In this document: one piece after another, positions 45,310 to 53,886 of the stretch | Layout of the letters: every line of letters starts with the position of its first letter | Numbering within the stretch: position 1 is the first letter of the stretch | Source: Candidatus Melainabacteria bacterium | GTDB lineage: Bacteria; Cyanobacteriota; Vampirovibrionia; Obscuribacterales; Obscuribacteraceae | Direction: 5' to 3' | Assembly (NCBI GenBank): GCA_027451745.1 | Contig: DAIDIP010000010.1 | Location: 46,906 to 110,905, forward strand | DNA: 64,000 bases | Translations under genes and position numbers: made by a program | Notes under the pieces: model-generated | Database searches by the model: none | What the model was told of the DNA's origin: nothing | Seen by the model: only the letters and a program-made list of their open reading frames with translations

Positions 45310-45903
45310 ATGGTGGATCAAATAATGCATACTGGTAATAAACCTGCCCCTACCTTAGCAACAACTTTAGCCTTCGCAATAGTGGCAATATCTATTACAG
45401 TTGCTTTTGCAAGCGGACAGCTTGTTACTCTATTGTTAAATTTAGGACTTAACACTTTTGCTGCCTATCCAGAAATTTTTGTATTTTTGGTCATTGCTGT
45501 ATTGGCTACTATTGCTTCGGCAATGCCTAATTCAAATCGACTAGCAATTGTTTCTATTGCTGGTGTAATGGGCTATATTGCTCTAACTTACAATCAGGAC
45601 ATGCTCATTAAATATTTAAGTTTAGCTGCTTTGTTATTTTCAATTGGTATGTACGGTATGGTGGTTTCTCGCAATGCTGTACGTGTTTTGATGTCGATTG
45701 AATTAATGCTCAATGCAGTCAATTTAAATCTTGTTGCTTTTGCTCGTTATGTTGATCCTGTGCATATCCGTGGACAAATTTTTGCTATTTTCATTTTGAC
45801 TGTAGCAGCAGCAGAAGCGGCTGTGGGGCTAGCTATTGTATTAGCTATTTATCGCAATACTTCTACTGTAGATATGGAAAAATTCAATCTGCTTAAGTGG
45901 TGA
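45310..45903 (+). CDS. nuoK: NADH-quinone oxidoreductase subunit K with doubled length
   Basis: 197 residues; NuoK is normally about 100. The last about 100 residues are the NuoK core ([55 protein letters not shown]), including both membrane glutamates. The first about 97 residues add roughly three helices ([32 protein letters not shown]) of unclear origin. Last gene of the cluster; L, M, N and E, F, G do not follow. Confidence 0.9.
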   Translation: MVDQIMHTGNKPAPTLATTLAFAIVAISITVAFASGQLVTLLLNLGLNTFAAYPEIFVFLVIAVLATIASAMPNSNRLAIVSIAGVMGYIALTYNQDMLIKYLSLAALLFSIGMYGMVVSRNAVRVLMSIELMLNAVNLNLVAFARYVDPVHIRGQIFAIFILTVAAAEAAVGLAIVLAIYRNTSTVDMEKFNLLKW

Positions 45904-45917
45904 TTATTTTACCAAAT

Positions 45918-47174
45918 CTATTTGCCGACTAGTTTACCGAAATCTATTTCACGATTTTTGTTTTTACGAGTTACTTTTGTAAGTTTTTTATCTAAAGAAC
46001 TGTGGCTTAAAGAAGTCACCATGTCACCTATGTTTTTCCAAGGAATGATTTGGACATTTTGACGAGTTTGTTTTTGGCTACCGCCATAAACTAGCCAGGC
46101 TTTGCCAGCAGATTTTCCTGCCAGAGTTAACCAGTGATTGAGCCCTTTCAAAAAATCTGAGGCGAAAGTTTGTCCGGATTTAACTTCAATTGGAATCAGG
46201 CGGTTGGATTGTTCAATTAATATGTCTACCTCATTACCTATATGATCGCGCCAAAAATACAAATTGGAGGAAAGAGCTTGATTAAAGCGCGATTTAAGTA
46301 ATTCACTAACCACCCAGGTTTCAAACAATGCCCCCCGCTGAGGGTGAAGTGACAATTGTTGAGCAGTTTGTATCCCAAGCAAAGAAGCTGCAAGCCCAGT
46401 ATCCAGAAAATACAACTTGGGTGATTTTACTAAACGCTTATTGAAATTATTGAAATGTGGAAAGAGTAGCGTGATTAGATAACTGGCTTCAAGAACTGAA
46501 AGCCATGCTTTTGCTGTTACGTGATTAATACCACAATCATTAGCAAGTGATGATAAATTTACTAACTGTCCTGTATGAGCTGCACAAATACGCACAAAGC
46601 GCTGAAATGTATGCAAATCTCGTACATTTATAAGTTGCCGCACATCACGTTCTACATAAGTGCGAATATAATTGTCATACCAGTGCGTTGGATTAGACTT
46701 TCTGTCATAAATGGGAGGATAGAGACCCTGAAACAACAATTCTTCAAGAGAAGTGGGATTAAGGCGACTTTTTTGCAGCTCAAGTAAGCTAAATGGAAGC
46801 AGGGTGAGCAACGCTACTCGTCCAGCAAGACTCTGGGTAATTCCGGACAAAAGACCAAATTGTTGTGAACCAGTTAGGATAAACAATCCAGATTTTTTTT
46901 CATTATCAATAATAGATTGCAGGTAAGAAAAAAGATCTGGACAGCGTTGTACCTCATCTAAAATGGCACCATTTGGGAATTGTTGCAAAAAACCTTTTGG
47001 ATCGTTGAGAGCGAAGTCTCTTACCTGAATTTCCTCCAGAGAAACATAAGGTTTTTTTGGGAAAATAGTTTTAACTAGAGTTGTTTTTCCAGATTGGCGA
47101 GGACCGGTTACAGCCACTGCCGGAAAAGTTTTGGACAATTCTTTTAGATATGGAGCAGCACTGCGTTCGATCAT
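45918..47174 (-). CDS. AAA ATPase with DUF4143 C-terminal domain
   Basis: 418 residues. Walker A GPRQSGKTTL, Walker B GAILDEVQ, sensor LTGSQQF, then a winged helix and a C-terminal nuclease-like DUF4143 part (GNEVDILIEQ, LIPIEVKSGQ). Such ATPases are frequent in mobile or defence-prone regions; role unknown. Convergent with nuoK. Confidence 0.88.
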   Translation of the reverse strand: MIERSAAPYLKELSKTFPAVAVTGPRQSGKTTLVKTIFPKKPYVSLEEIQVRDFALNDPKGFLQQFPNGAILDEVQRCPDLFSYLQSIIDNEKKSGLFILTGSQQFGLLSGITQSLAGRVALLTLLPFSLLELQKSRLNPTSLEELLFQGLYPPIYDRKSNPTHWYDNYIRTYVERDVRQLINVRDLHTFQRFVRICAAHTGQLVNLSSLANDCGINHVTAKAWLSVLEASYLITLLFPHFNNFNKRLVKSPKLYFLDTGLAASLLGIQTAQQLSLHPQRGALFETWVVSELLKSRFNQALSSNLYFWRDHIGNEVDILIEQSNRLIPIEVKSGQTFASDFLKGLNHWLTLAGKSAGKAWLVYGGSQKQTRQNVQIIPWKNIGDMVTSLSHSSLDKKLTKVTRKNKNREIDFGKLVGK

Positions 47175-47351
47175 AAAATTATGGTAGCATGTTTCTTACA
47201 AATTGTGAATTCAATTCACAATTTGTAAGACTTTCTTCGAGTACAATGCGCTTTCTAGAGACAAGTCTGTAGAAAAAGCAAGAAGGTCAGAGGCGATATT
47301 ATCTCTTAGCAATTGTCCTGTCTGGGTTTACCAAATACATTCGTAAAAACC

Positions 47352-47553
47352 ATGATATGTGCTAGAAATATCACATCGTCCATTCTTGAAGCAGCTGCAG
47401 ACACCCCAATCATCCTGCTTAACGGTGCTCGGCAAGTCGGTAAAAGCACAGTCTTACTTAGCAGGTCTTAGCGCAAGAAGAATCATAATTGATGAAGTAC
47501 AAAGGACACCCGAAATTTTCTTACCACTTAAAGAAGTAGAAAGCAAATATTGA
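47352..47553 (+). pseudogene. Remnant of an AAA/DUF4143 ATPase
   Basis: One frame from ATG 47352 reads up to LLNGARQVGKSTVLL (Walker A) and stops at 47471; another frame then gives RRIIIDEVQRTPEIFLPL (Walker B) and stops at 47553. The stretch between the two motifs is mostly gone and the frames do not match, and the C-terminal domains are missing. Confidence 0.75.
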
Positions 47554-47647
47554 TTGACAATAAGCCCTTTGGGATTGAATTTTGCTAGTAAACCCAAGAA
47601 TCAGTGAGTGGTTTCTTATCGAACTTTTCAAATCAAACCACCTCTTT

Positions 47648-47675
47648 GCAGCTGCGCTAATTTGCGCTAACTAGC
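47648..47675. repeat. Dispersed repeat GCAGCTGCGCTAA...
   Basis: GCAGCTGC followed by two GCGCTAA units; no GC-rich island next to it. Confidence 0.5.
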
Positions 47676-47735
47676 AAAAATTGTCAGAACCATTGTACCG
47701 AGTACAAAATTGGGCTTAAAATAGTTAGTGTTATT

Positions 47736-47741
47736 TAAAAT
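47736..47741 (+). promoter_or_regulatory. Candidate -10 box (TAAAAT), near-leaderless
   Basis: Ends nine bases before the ATG of the second mntA. Confidence 0.4.
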
Positions 47742-47750
47742 GGGTGCTTT

Positions 47751-48041
47751 ATGGATGTCTCTAAGCTAGTAAAAAAGAACCGCGAAAAAATACTAGAAAT
47801 AGCAACAAAAAATGGTGCTTATAATGTTCGCATTTTTGGTTCTGTGGCTAGAGGTGACACTAATGAAAAAAGTGATATCGACTTTCTTATAGATATGGAA
47901 CCGGATCGTAGCTTATTCGATGTTGGCGGACTGCTAATGGACTTGCAAGATCTTCTGGGGTGCAAAGTTGATATTGTCACCACAAAAGGCTTAAGGACCT
48001 CCATTCGAGACGAGGTTTTGCAAGAAGCAATTCCTTTATGA
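47751..48041 (+). CDS. mntA: MntA-type nucleotidyltransferase antitoxin, second copy
   Basis: 96 residues with FGSVARGDTNEKSDIDFLI, the GS-x10-D-x-D active site, and CKVDIVTTKGL as third acidic strand. Shorter than the first copy (136) and closer to the classic MNT type. One base separates its stop from the partner gene. Confidence 0.87.
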   Translation: MDVSKLVKKNREKILEIATKNGAYNVRIFGSVARGDTNEKSDIDFLIDMEPDRSLFDVGGLLMDLQDLLGCKVDIVTTKGLRTSIRDEVLQEAIPL

Positions 48042-48042
48042 T

Positions 48043-48393
48043 ATGACCAAACGCAACGAAATATCCTGGCTCAAAGACATTTATCAATCTATAGAAAAAA
48101 TCGAAGGACATCCTCAGTATCAATATGGGCGCAAAGGATATGATCCTGACGAATATTTTCGTGGTTGGATTTATTTGCATGTAGAGCGCATTTGCGAAGC
48201 TGCCACGCATTTGTGTAACGATCATAACTATGATAAAAAGCCCACTGAGCTGCCTTGGAGAAAAATCATGGGTACAAGAATTATTCTAGCTCACTGTTAC
48301 TGGAATATCGAAGAAGATATAATCTGGAACGTTGTTGCACAACATCTTCCCATACTAAAAACAAAGATTAAAGAATGGTTGTTTTTGGAATAA
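48043..48393 (+). CDS. hepT: HepT-type HEPN toxin, second copy
   Basis: 116 residues, DUF86-like. The motif RIILAHCYW (about residues 79-87) gives R-x4-H-x-Y. An insertion of hydrophilic sequence (QYGRKGYDPDEYFRG) differs from the first copy; the two pairs look like independent acquisitions. Confidence 0.83.
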   Translation: MTKRNEISWLKDIYQSIEKIEGHPQYQYGRKGYDPDEYFRGWIYLHVERICEAATHLCNDHNYDKKPTELPWRKIMGTRIILAHCYWNIEEDIIWNVVAQHLPILKTKIKEWLFLE

Positions 48394-48687
48394 CTTTGCC
48401 GGCATCAGACAGCCCTCGCTGTATCACTGCCAAATTTGGTACAAAAAACAACTAGTTATTTGGTAAGACAGCGAACAAGAAAAGTGGACCCCGAGACAGA
48501 ATTTGAAGAATAAACAGAATATTAAGAGCAAAATAGAGAATATGGAGCAATTTATCGACCTTAAGGGTCGTGATTTCTTAAATTGCATATTGTTACTAAA
48601 AAGACAAAAAAAATAGAAGCATATCTCTGGACAAAAGCGCACTTAGGCTTATGATGTTGGTGTTAGCTTGTATTATCGGTGAGCGAA

Positions 48688-49203
48688 ATGATTGATTTAA
48701 AAGATTGGCTCAAATTACAAGAAGAAGGACTACAAGCATGCGGCAATAAAAAATATCCGCAAGCAGAATTAGCCTTTGCTGAAGCTTTGAAATTGCTTCA
48801 GGAACAACAAAAAGAATTAGGCAATGAAGCAGACCTCGATATTCAGAAAGGTGTCAAAGAAAAGCTTGCTTTGAGCTTTAATAATTTGGCGGCCACTTAT
48901 CAATTACAAGGAAAGTATGGTTTTGCTCTTAACGAGTATATAAAATCATCTGAAATTTATAGAAGAATACGCGGCGAAAACAGTATAGAATTTGCCAGCA
49001 GTTTGCATAACCTAGGAATGGTTTATGCAGCCAAGCAAGAATATCAACAAGCAGAAGAATTATTTAAGCGCTCTTTGTCTATCAAAGAAAAGCTCCTGCG
49101 GGCAACAAATCCAGAACTACAGGCAGTAAAAGATAATCTGGCGAAGTTGTTGAAGAAAACAGGCAAGAACGAAGAAGCGGAAAAGCTCAGCAGTAAGATT
49201 TAA
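48688..49203 (+). CDS. TPR protein, kinesin-light-chain-like
   Basis: 171 residues from the ATG at 48688 (GGTGAG upstream; a GTG three codons earlier is possible). Three TPR units: GLQACGNKKYPQAELAFAEAL, FNNLAATYQLQGKYGFALNE, LHNLGMVYAAKQEYQQAEEL. Cytoplasmic protein-protein interaction module; partner unknown. Confidence 0.85.
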   Translation: MIDLKDWLKLQEEGLQACGNKKYPQAELAFAEALKLLQEQQKELGNEADLDIQKGVKEKLALSFNNLAATYQLQGKYGFALNEYIKSSEIYRRIRGENSIEFASSLHNLGMVYAAKQEYQQAEELFKRSLSIKEKLLRATNPELQAVKDNLAKLLKKTGKNEEAEKLSSKI

Positions 49204-49234
49204 TGCCCCAGGTCTGATTATAGAAAAGTTGTTT

Positions 49235-51889
49235 TTAGACAATAGGAAAGGCTATATAGACTGTAGTTCCTGTTGTGCTTTGTTCATTTTCTACGCGTGT
49301 TTCTGACTGAGCCAAAATTTTTGCACCAATTCTTTCAGCGTTATTGCGAGACAAATAAAGAGCCAGTCTTGATCCATATGTGTCTTCATTATGCCTTTCT
49401 GGATCAAAACCAGAAAACATGTCGGCAGTTTCTTCTTCAGAAAGTGCTGGTCCTGAACTAGCTATACTCAACTGAATATCATTGTCTTTAAGAGAACTTT
49501 CTACACGCACTTTGCCGCCTGACTGAGTACTCAAAATCATTTTTTCCACAACAGGATAAATAATGCTTTTCATTAAGGCACGGTCACCTGTAATACCCGG
49601 TAAAGCAGTAGAGGTTTTGTAATCCAACATCAATTGTTTTTCAGAAGCTAGATTAGCTGCCTCCTTTAAACATTCGCCAATCAGACGTGAAACCGGGAAG
49701 GATTCTTTTGTTGGTTCAGTAGTTGCTAGAAGACTATCTAAGTCTAGAGCAGCAAGTGATCCACTTTCGCTGGTAAGCGGAATCATTTGGCCAATTGCCT
49801 GACCATGCGTAGCAAGCATATTTTCCACTGACTTAATTAAGCTTTCATAGCGTGAATGAAGATTAGCCAGTCTTTGTTCAAAGCTAAGCTCCTGAGGTTT
49901 TAGCTCTTGATTCAATTCTCTATTTAATTGTTCATGTATTTCTTCTGGAACATTTCGGTCTACTGTTTGAGTAACGGTGGAAACTATTTGATCTCTACGT
50001 TTACTTTGAGCCGCCAGAATATTGCGCCATTCTTTATCTGCGCTTAAAAGTGGTCCACGAATTGCACGGGCAAGCATGGTGACTATTTCCATCTTTAAGC
50101 CAGTTACTTCGGAACGCAAAGATTTATCACGTGCTACAAGAATATAACCACTTACTTTATTGTCGTGAGTAGTAATTGGTTGCAAGTGCAAAAGTACATC
50201 AACAGCTTTTCCTGACTGACTGTTGCTTACATAACCTTCAGGGAAAAATTCATTTATCAAAGCAGTGGGATCAGATTCGTGCCTAACAAAAGTACGGGTG
50301 GGTTGCGAACTAACAGAGGTGCCATTACCGCTTTGTTTTCTTACTAAATCAAAACAATAACGTCCAGCAATTTCTGCTTCAGTCATACCAAGCCAATTGG
50401 AGAAGATAGCATTGGAATGGATGACATTGCCGTATTGATCTAAAATCAAAAAGCCTTCAGTGGTGCTTTGGAGAACAGCTTGTAATTCATTTTGCAGAAA
50501 TACAGACTGCTGATTAGCTTGATTAAGCTGTTTTGAAAACTCGCTCAATTGCCGACTTTGATTTGTCAGTTGGCGATTTAAAGCAGTAAATTGTTCATCG
50601 TTATTACTGGCTTTATTTTGATCGGCATATCCTTCATTGCTGGCTTGGGCAGCTTTGTTTAATTGAACTTTTAGTCCCTGGATTGTGCTTTGCCATTCAA
50701 TCAAAGTTTGATCAATCAATTCGCTTAATTCTAGCCATGAATCACTTAACTTTTTACCTGGCGGCAAACGCTTATCTGAACGCCATCTTTTGATTCGATC
50801 AGTAAGCAAAGCAACATTTTCATCGGGTTGAGTGCTTAGTTGTGTGCTAAGAGCAATAATACTAAAAATGGCTGCTAGTCCCATGATACAAGAAGCAAGA
50901 ATGACAAAGCCCGGTTTTATGCCTTCCGTTCGCAGCGGTGTAGTAGCAAGAATTACACCTATAATTTCACTACCACCGTTTGCCCCACCACTATAAGCAC
51001 GGACAGAGGCTTTATTATCGGCCGCGACTAAACTAAATGGCTGCCAAAAACGATTGTCTTTGCTAAAGCCGCCCATCAACCCAGGTATATTGGCATTCTT
51101 ATTGAATAGATTGCTAAACCAATTAAAAACATTTGCTATTTGCCAGCTGCCCGGTTCTTGCCAGCTAGGAAGCGCTTTTACTCCTTGATCGCTTAGAAGT
51201 TTTAAAAATGCCGGTCTATCTTTAAGTAATGTAGGTGTGATTTCAATTTGACCACGGTCTCTAACACCTAATAGAACAAAATCTATATTACTGAGAGGCT
51301 CATTAAGAAGACCTAATTTCATAGCCTCACCAGTAAGGAATGCTTCATCTATCGGTTCGCTTACTGCCACCACTCCAGCAGTTTGGCCATTGCTATTAAT
51401 TACAGGCGCTAAGGCGCTCAGACCCATAGTTTGAGCGATAGTAAGAGCATAAGTGGAGCCAATAAAAATATCTTGATTGTTTAACACATAATCTACAGCA
51501 CTATTTTTGCCGCGCACACTATAACCAAATTTTGCCGGTGTGTCTGAGCTGTATACAACTTTGCCATTCTCATCATAAGCGGTAATGCTGCCTGAAAAGC
51601 CTCGCGCGTCAGAAGTGTTTTTAAAAAGCGCTGCTATAGCACCACGATCCTCTTTTATAAGAGCATCTATGAGAGCTGGATCGCGCGATAACCTGTTAGC
51701 AAAATCGCGATTTGACATTTGTATTCTGCCAAAATCAGAATTTATTCTTCCTAGTGCATTTCCTATTTTGCGTGAAGCGATGGAACGTCCTTCTTCACCC
51801 TGCCAATAAAAAACATATGCTGCCATACCGCCAACCATAAAAAGGATGACGACAGCAAAGGGCAAAATTAACTTTCTACTTAAATTCAA
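49235..51889 (-). CDS. Membrane sensor pseudo-histidine kinase
   Basis: 884 residues: membrane helix 7-27, an extracellular Cache-like domain to about 320 (ALIKEDRGAIAALF, ITAYDENGKVVYSS), second helix (FVILASCIMGLAAIFSIIAL), a coiled coil, a PAS domain (LQSTTEGFLILDQYGNVIHS), then a kinase-like part. Where a histidine kinase has S-H-E-L-R-T-P-L this has A-R-A-I-R-G-P-L, so the phospho-accepting His is Arg. The N-box lacks its Asn (IIYPVVEKMI) and the G1 box reads ASSGPAL without Asp. Probably senses a ligand but does not autophosphorylate on His. Confidence 0.78.
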   Translation of the reverse strand: MNLSRKLILPFAVVILFMVGGMAAYVFYWQGEEGRSIASRKIGNALGRINSDFGRIQMSNRDFANRLSRDPALIDALIKEDRGAIAALFKNTSDARGFSGSITAYDENGKVVYSSDTPAKFGYSVRGKNSAVDYVLNNQDIFIGSTYALTIAQTMGLSALAPVINSNGQTAGVVAVSEPIDEAFLTGEAMKLGLLNEPLSNIDFVLLGVRDRGQIEITPTLLKDRPAFLKLLSDQGVKALPSWQEPGSWQIANVFNWFSNLFNKNANIPGLMGGFSKDNRFWQPFSLVAADNKASVRAYSGGANGGSEIIGVILATTPLRTEGIKPGFVILASCIMGLAAIFSIIALSTQLSTQPDENVALLTDRIKRWRSDKRLPPGKKLSDSWLELSELIDQTLIEWQSTIQGLKVQLNKAAQASNEGYADQNKASNNDEQFTALNRQLTNQSRQLSEFSKQLNQANQQSVFLQNELQAVLQSTTEGFLILDQYGNVIHSNAIFSNWLGMTEAEIAGRYCFDLVRKQSGNGTSVSSQPTRTFVRHESDPTALINEFFPEGYVSNSQSGKAVDVLLHLQPITTHDNKVSGYILVARDKSLRSEVTGLKMEIVTMLARAIRGPLLSADKEWRNILAAQSKRRDQIVSTVTQTVDRNVPEEIHEQLNRELNQELKPQELSFEQRLANLHSRYESLIKSVENMLATHGQAIGQMIPLTSESGSLAALDLDSLLATTEPTKESFPVSRLIGECLKEAANLASEKQLMLDYKTSTALPGITGDRALMKSIIYPVVEKMILSTQSGGKVRVESSLKDNDIQLSIASSGPALSEEETADMFSGFDPERHNEDTYGSRLALYLSRNNAERIGAKILAQSETRVENEQSTTGTTVYIAFPIV

Positions 51890-52008
51890 GGCAGATTATT
51901 TTTAAAGGGCAAACTACTTCTAAAAGTTATTCTAAGGAATACATTTTAAAAGTCTAACTTGTGTAAGAGTATCTGTGACGTTAGTTGCATGTCAAGAAAT
52001 ATGCATTT

Positions 52009-52299
52009 TTACTTGCGTGCAGCTGCTTTGCGATAATCGCTTTGTACTTGTATGGCTCTAATAAGCTGATTTGGGGTGCAATAACCTAATTCGAGCAAAA
52101 CCTGACCAAGCGGTTTAACATCATTTTTAAATTCTGCCCGTTGAATCTGCAAAGCTTCATCCAGCTGATAAATTGTTATGTAACCAAGCTCCACCATCAC
52201 TTGTCCTAGAAGGGTGTGGTTATCTGGTTCGGCATGAGGCGCAGGGCTCTCATTTTTATTTGATTTTGGCTTTTTAGGAGTTTTCATATATTGGCTCAA
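52009..52299 (-). CDS. Small protein with two MshEN-like motifs
   Basis: 96 residues (a second ATG at 52287 is possible). After a basic N-terminus come two copies of the 24-residue pattern LGQVxxELGYxTxxQLxxAxQxQ (about 31-53 and 63-85). This resembles the paired motif of MshEN/GspE N-terminal domains that bind cyclic di-GMP. A free-standing version could be a c-di-GMP receptor; binding residues are only partly conserved. Confidence 0.65.
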   Translation of the reverse strand: MSQYMKTPKKPKSNKNESPAPHAEPDNHTLLGQVMVELGYITIYQLDEALQIQRAEFKNDVKPLGQVLLELGYCTPNQLIRAIQVQSDYRKAAARK

Positions 52300-52385
52300 A
52301 AGAGTTCGCAGGCAAGAATATCTTACTTTACTTGCTTTTATTAAAGCACTTTTTTAATAGGATAAAGTCGATATTAACATAAGAA

Positions 52386-52481
52386 AGCAGACCACTGAGC
52401 ACACCCGAAAACTACAACTTATGGCTGCTGGGTTTCCCCCCTGACCAATTTCATTGGCTTTCGCCGCACCCAGTGATCTGT
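52386..52481 (-). ncRNA. ffs: Signal recognition particle RNA, small bacterial type
   Basis: On the minus strand GGTCAGG, then GGGGAAACCC, then AGCAGCC (plus coordinates 52446 to 52423) form the conserved helix 8 with its two internal loops and a GNRA-type cap. The ends pair: CAGATCACTG (52480-52471) with CAGTGGTCTG (52397-52388), ten pairs with one G-U. A GCTAAAAT box lies upstream (52488-52494) and a T-rich stretch follows. About 95 nt, the size of the 4.5S-type RNA. Confidence 0.72.
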
Positions 52482-52567
52482 TATTGGGATTTTAGCATAT
52501 ACAAAACAGGTAGATGCGAAGACTTGCCTATACATAAGCAGAAAGATTTTCAGATATTGCGCACCAT

Positions 52568-52593
52568 ATTTAATATCAGGATTTAATATCAGG
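52568..52593. repeat. Tandem duplication of ATTTAATATCAGG
   Basis: Two direct copies of 13 bases with no spacer. Confidence 0.7.
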
Positions 52594-52649
52594 AACGCAA
52601 TATCTAATACATATCCTGCGCCTTAAACAAAGCGTTTTTGGGCGCTTTC

Positions 52650-52672
52650 GCGCGAACTTCGCTAGGTTAGCA
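52650..52672. repeat. Dispersed repeat GCGCGAACTTCGCTAGG
   Basis: Copy of the GCTAGC-type palindrome, left of island H. Confidence 0.5.
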
Positions 52673-52905
52673 TAACCGTTAAGGGTACATTTAATATTTA
52701 TTTTGTAATTAAGAATCTCTAGAATAAGGCAAGTTATCTGTACAGACAGCTGGCTTTTGGGGCAGGCTGCTTGATAAGCATGATTTGTCGCGCACTAAGC
52801 TATGGGTAAAAGCAATCTAAAGTACTAGTGCCATCTTGCTTTTTTAAATCCCATTCTGCCAATCTAGATTATCCAAGTCTTTCGCATCCATTCATTTGAC
52901 CCATA

Positions 52906-52999
52906 CTTCCAAGAATCCATCCAACCATCACATTTCGCTCAAGTAGTCGTCTTTAATAAAGACGAAGAATGCTGAAGCGAAATGTGATGGATTCGGAAG
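52906..52999. repeat. Compound inverted repeat at the left edge of island H
   Basis: Perfect 15-bp arms CCATCACATTTCGCT (52925-52939) and AGCGAAATGTGATGG (52976-52990) enclose a second hairpin TCGTCTTT-aat-AAAGACGA (52947-52965). Outside, GAATCCAT and CTTCC on the left match GGATTC and GGAAG on the right, so the arms can extend with a shift. It lies where the composition changes. Confidence 0.75.
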
Positions 53000-53076
53000 A
53001 GTCCTGGGCATGGGTGGAAGCAAAGATTTGGTAGTGAGCTGTGTCGAATTAAGTTCCATAACTGCGGAGGTGTACA

Positions 53077-53748
53077 GTGTTCAAAGGACAGGTCCAAGCA
53101 GGAGTTGTACAACGAGAACTTGGGAGTCTGTCCACTGGAGGGAATTTCATCCTTCCACCTCACAGCACCACGGTCGTGCAGGGAGTTATGCCCCTTGGAC
53201 GGGTGGACTTCTTGCCTCGTCAAAAGGGTGCAAGCAGGGGACAGCCCGAAGTCGACGTGGATGTCGACAAGCAGCAATTCCCATACCAGGGTGTGAGCAG
53301 TAAGCATGCTGTGCTCATTCCTCGCCCGGATGGCGTCATGCTTCAAGATCTCGGCTCCGCCAACGGCTGCTGGCGGAATGGCGAGAGGCTCAATGAGCAC
53401 ACGCTGCTCCCTTGGGAGCACCTGAGCAACACTATCATCTGCCTGGGCGCACCGTGCTTCACGGTGCGCTTCATGCCCCTGACGGAGGTCTTCGTTCGCG
53501 AGAACGAGCAAAAGCCGAAAATCGGACCAATCCCGATGCCGACTCCCTGGCGCTTCTGGATGGTCATTTTCGGCATGTTCAAACGCAATCCCACCGGTTA
53601 CGTGCTGGTCACCGGGGAGAAAGGCGAGGGCGTCGCAGCTGCGGACGACCATGAGCACACTATGATGCCCGGACATGGACGCTCGTACTTCGACCAACCG
53701 CTTGGAGATCTTCTCAAGGGATCGCCAGGCGGAGGCAGCAATCCCTGA
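53077..53748 (+). CDS. FHA-domain protein, island H
   Basis: 223 residues. The start is GTG with GGAGGTG five bases upstream. The FHA domain shows all signature residues: LGR (41-42), SSKH (74-77), DLGSANG with N96-G97. It should bind phosphothreonine on a partner. After it comes a Pro-rich stretch with one hydrophobic patch (WRFWMVIFGMF) and a Gly/Ser-rich tail. No kinase is visible nearby. Confidence 0.78.
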   Translation: MFKGQVQAGVVQRELGSLSTGGNFILPPHSTTVVQGVMPLGRVDFLPRQKGASRGQPEVDVDVDKQQFPYQGVSSKHAVLIPRPDGVMLQDLGSANGCWRNGERLNEHTLLPWEHLSNTIICLGAPCFTVRFMPLTEVFVRENEQKPKIGPIPMPTPWRFWMVIFGMFKRNPTGYVLVTGEKGEGVAAADDHEHTMMPGHGRSYFDQPLGDLLKGSPGGGSNP

Positions 53749-53791
53749 GCTGACAGGAGTCACAAAGCAGAAAGGGGGTAGTTTTTCGCAA

Positions 53792-53849
53792 GCCAAACAA
53801 GAAGGGGACGAGAGCCCGGACGAAGGGCCTTCGCCTCTTTCTTGTTGGC
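53792..53849 (+). terminator. Hairpin after FHA gene
   Basis: GCCAAACAAGAA/TTTCTTGTTGGC with a bulge and a GC-rich upper part; no clear T-run, so it may be only partial termination before the next gene. Confidence 0.45.
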
Positions 53850-53886
53850 AATATCGAACAGCGTGGCACACATCAAGGAGGCAAAG

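Larger units (their letters stand above)
47175..47750. other. Degraded region between ATPase and second MntA/HepT pair
   Basis: Holds an ATPase pseudogene (47352-47553), a GCGCTAA repeat (47648-47675) and the promoter of the toxin-antitoxin pair. Near 47201-47230 an inverted repeat TTACAAATTGTGAATTC/... precedes the ATPase gene. Confidence 0.5.
52482..53076. other. Intergenic: SRP RNA promoter, repeats, leader of island H
   Basis: AT-rich to about 52900 with a 13-bp tandem repeat (52568-52593), an AAAGCG/CGCTTT hairpin (52630-52649) and a GCTAGG repeat (52650); then a long inverted repeat (52925-52990) and a GC-rich leader. Confidence 0.5.

Noticed and set aside
52939..53871. 310-codon minus-strand frame opposite FHA
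   Set aside because: Antisense of the FHA gene, which shows clear domain motifs and a Shine-Dalgarno.
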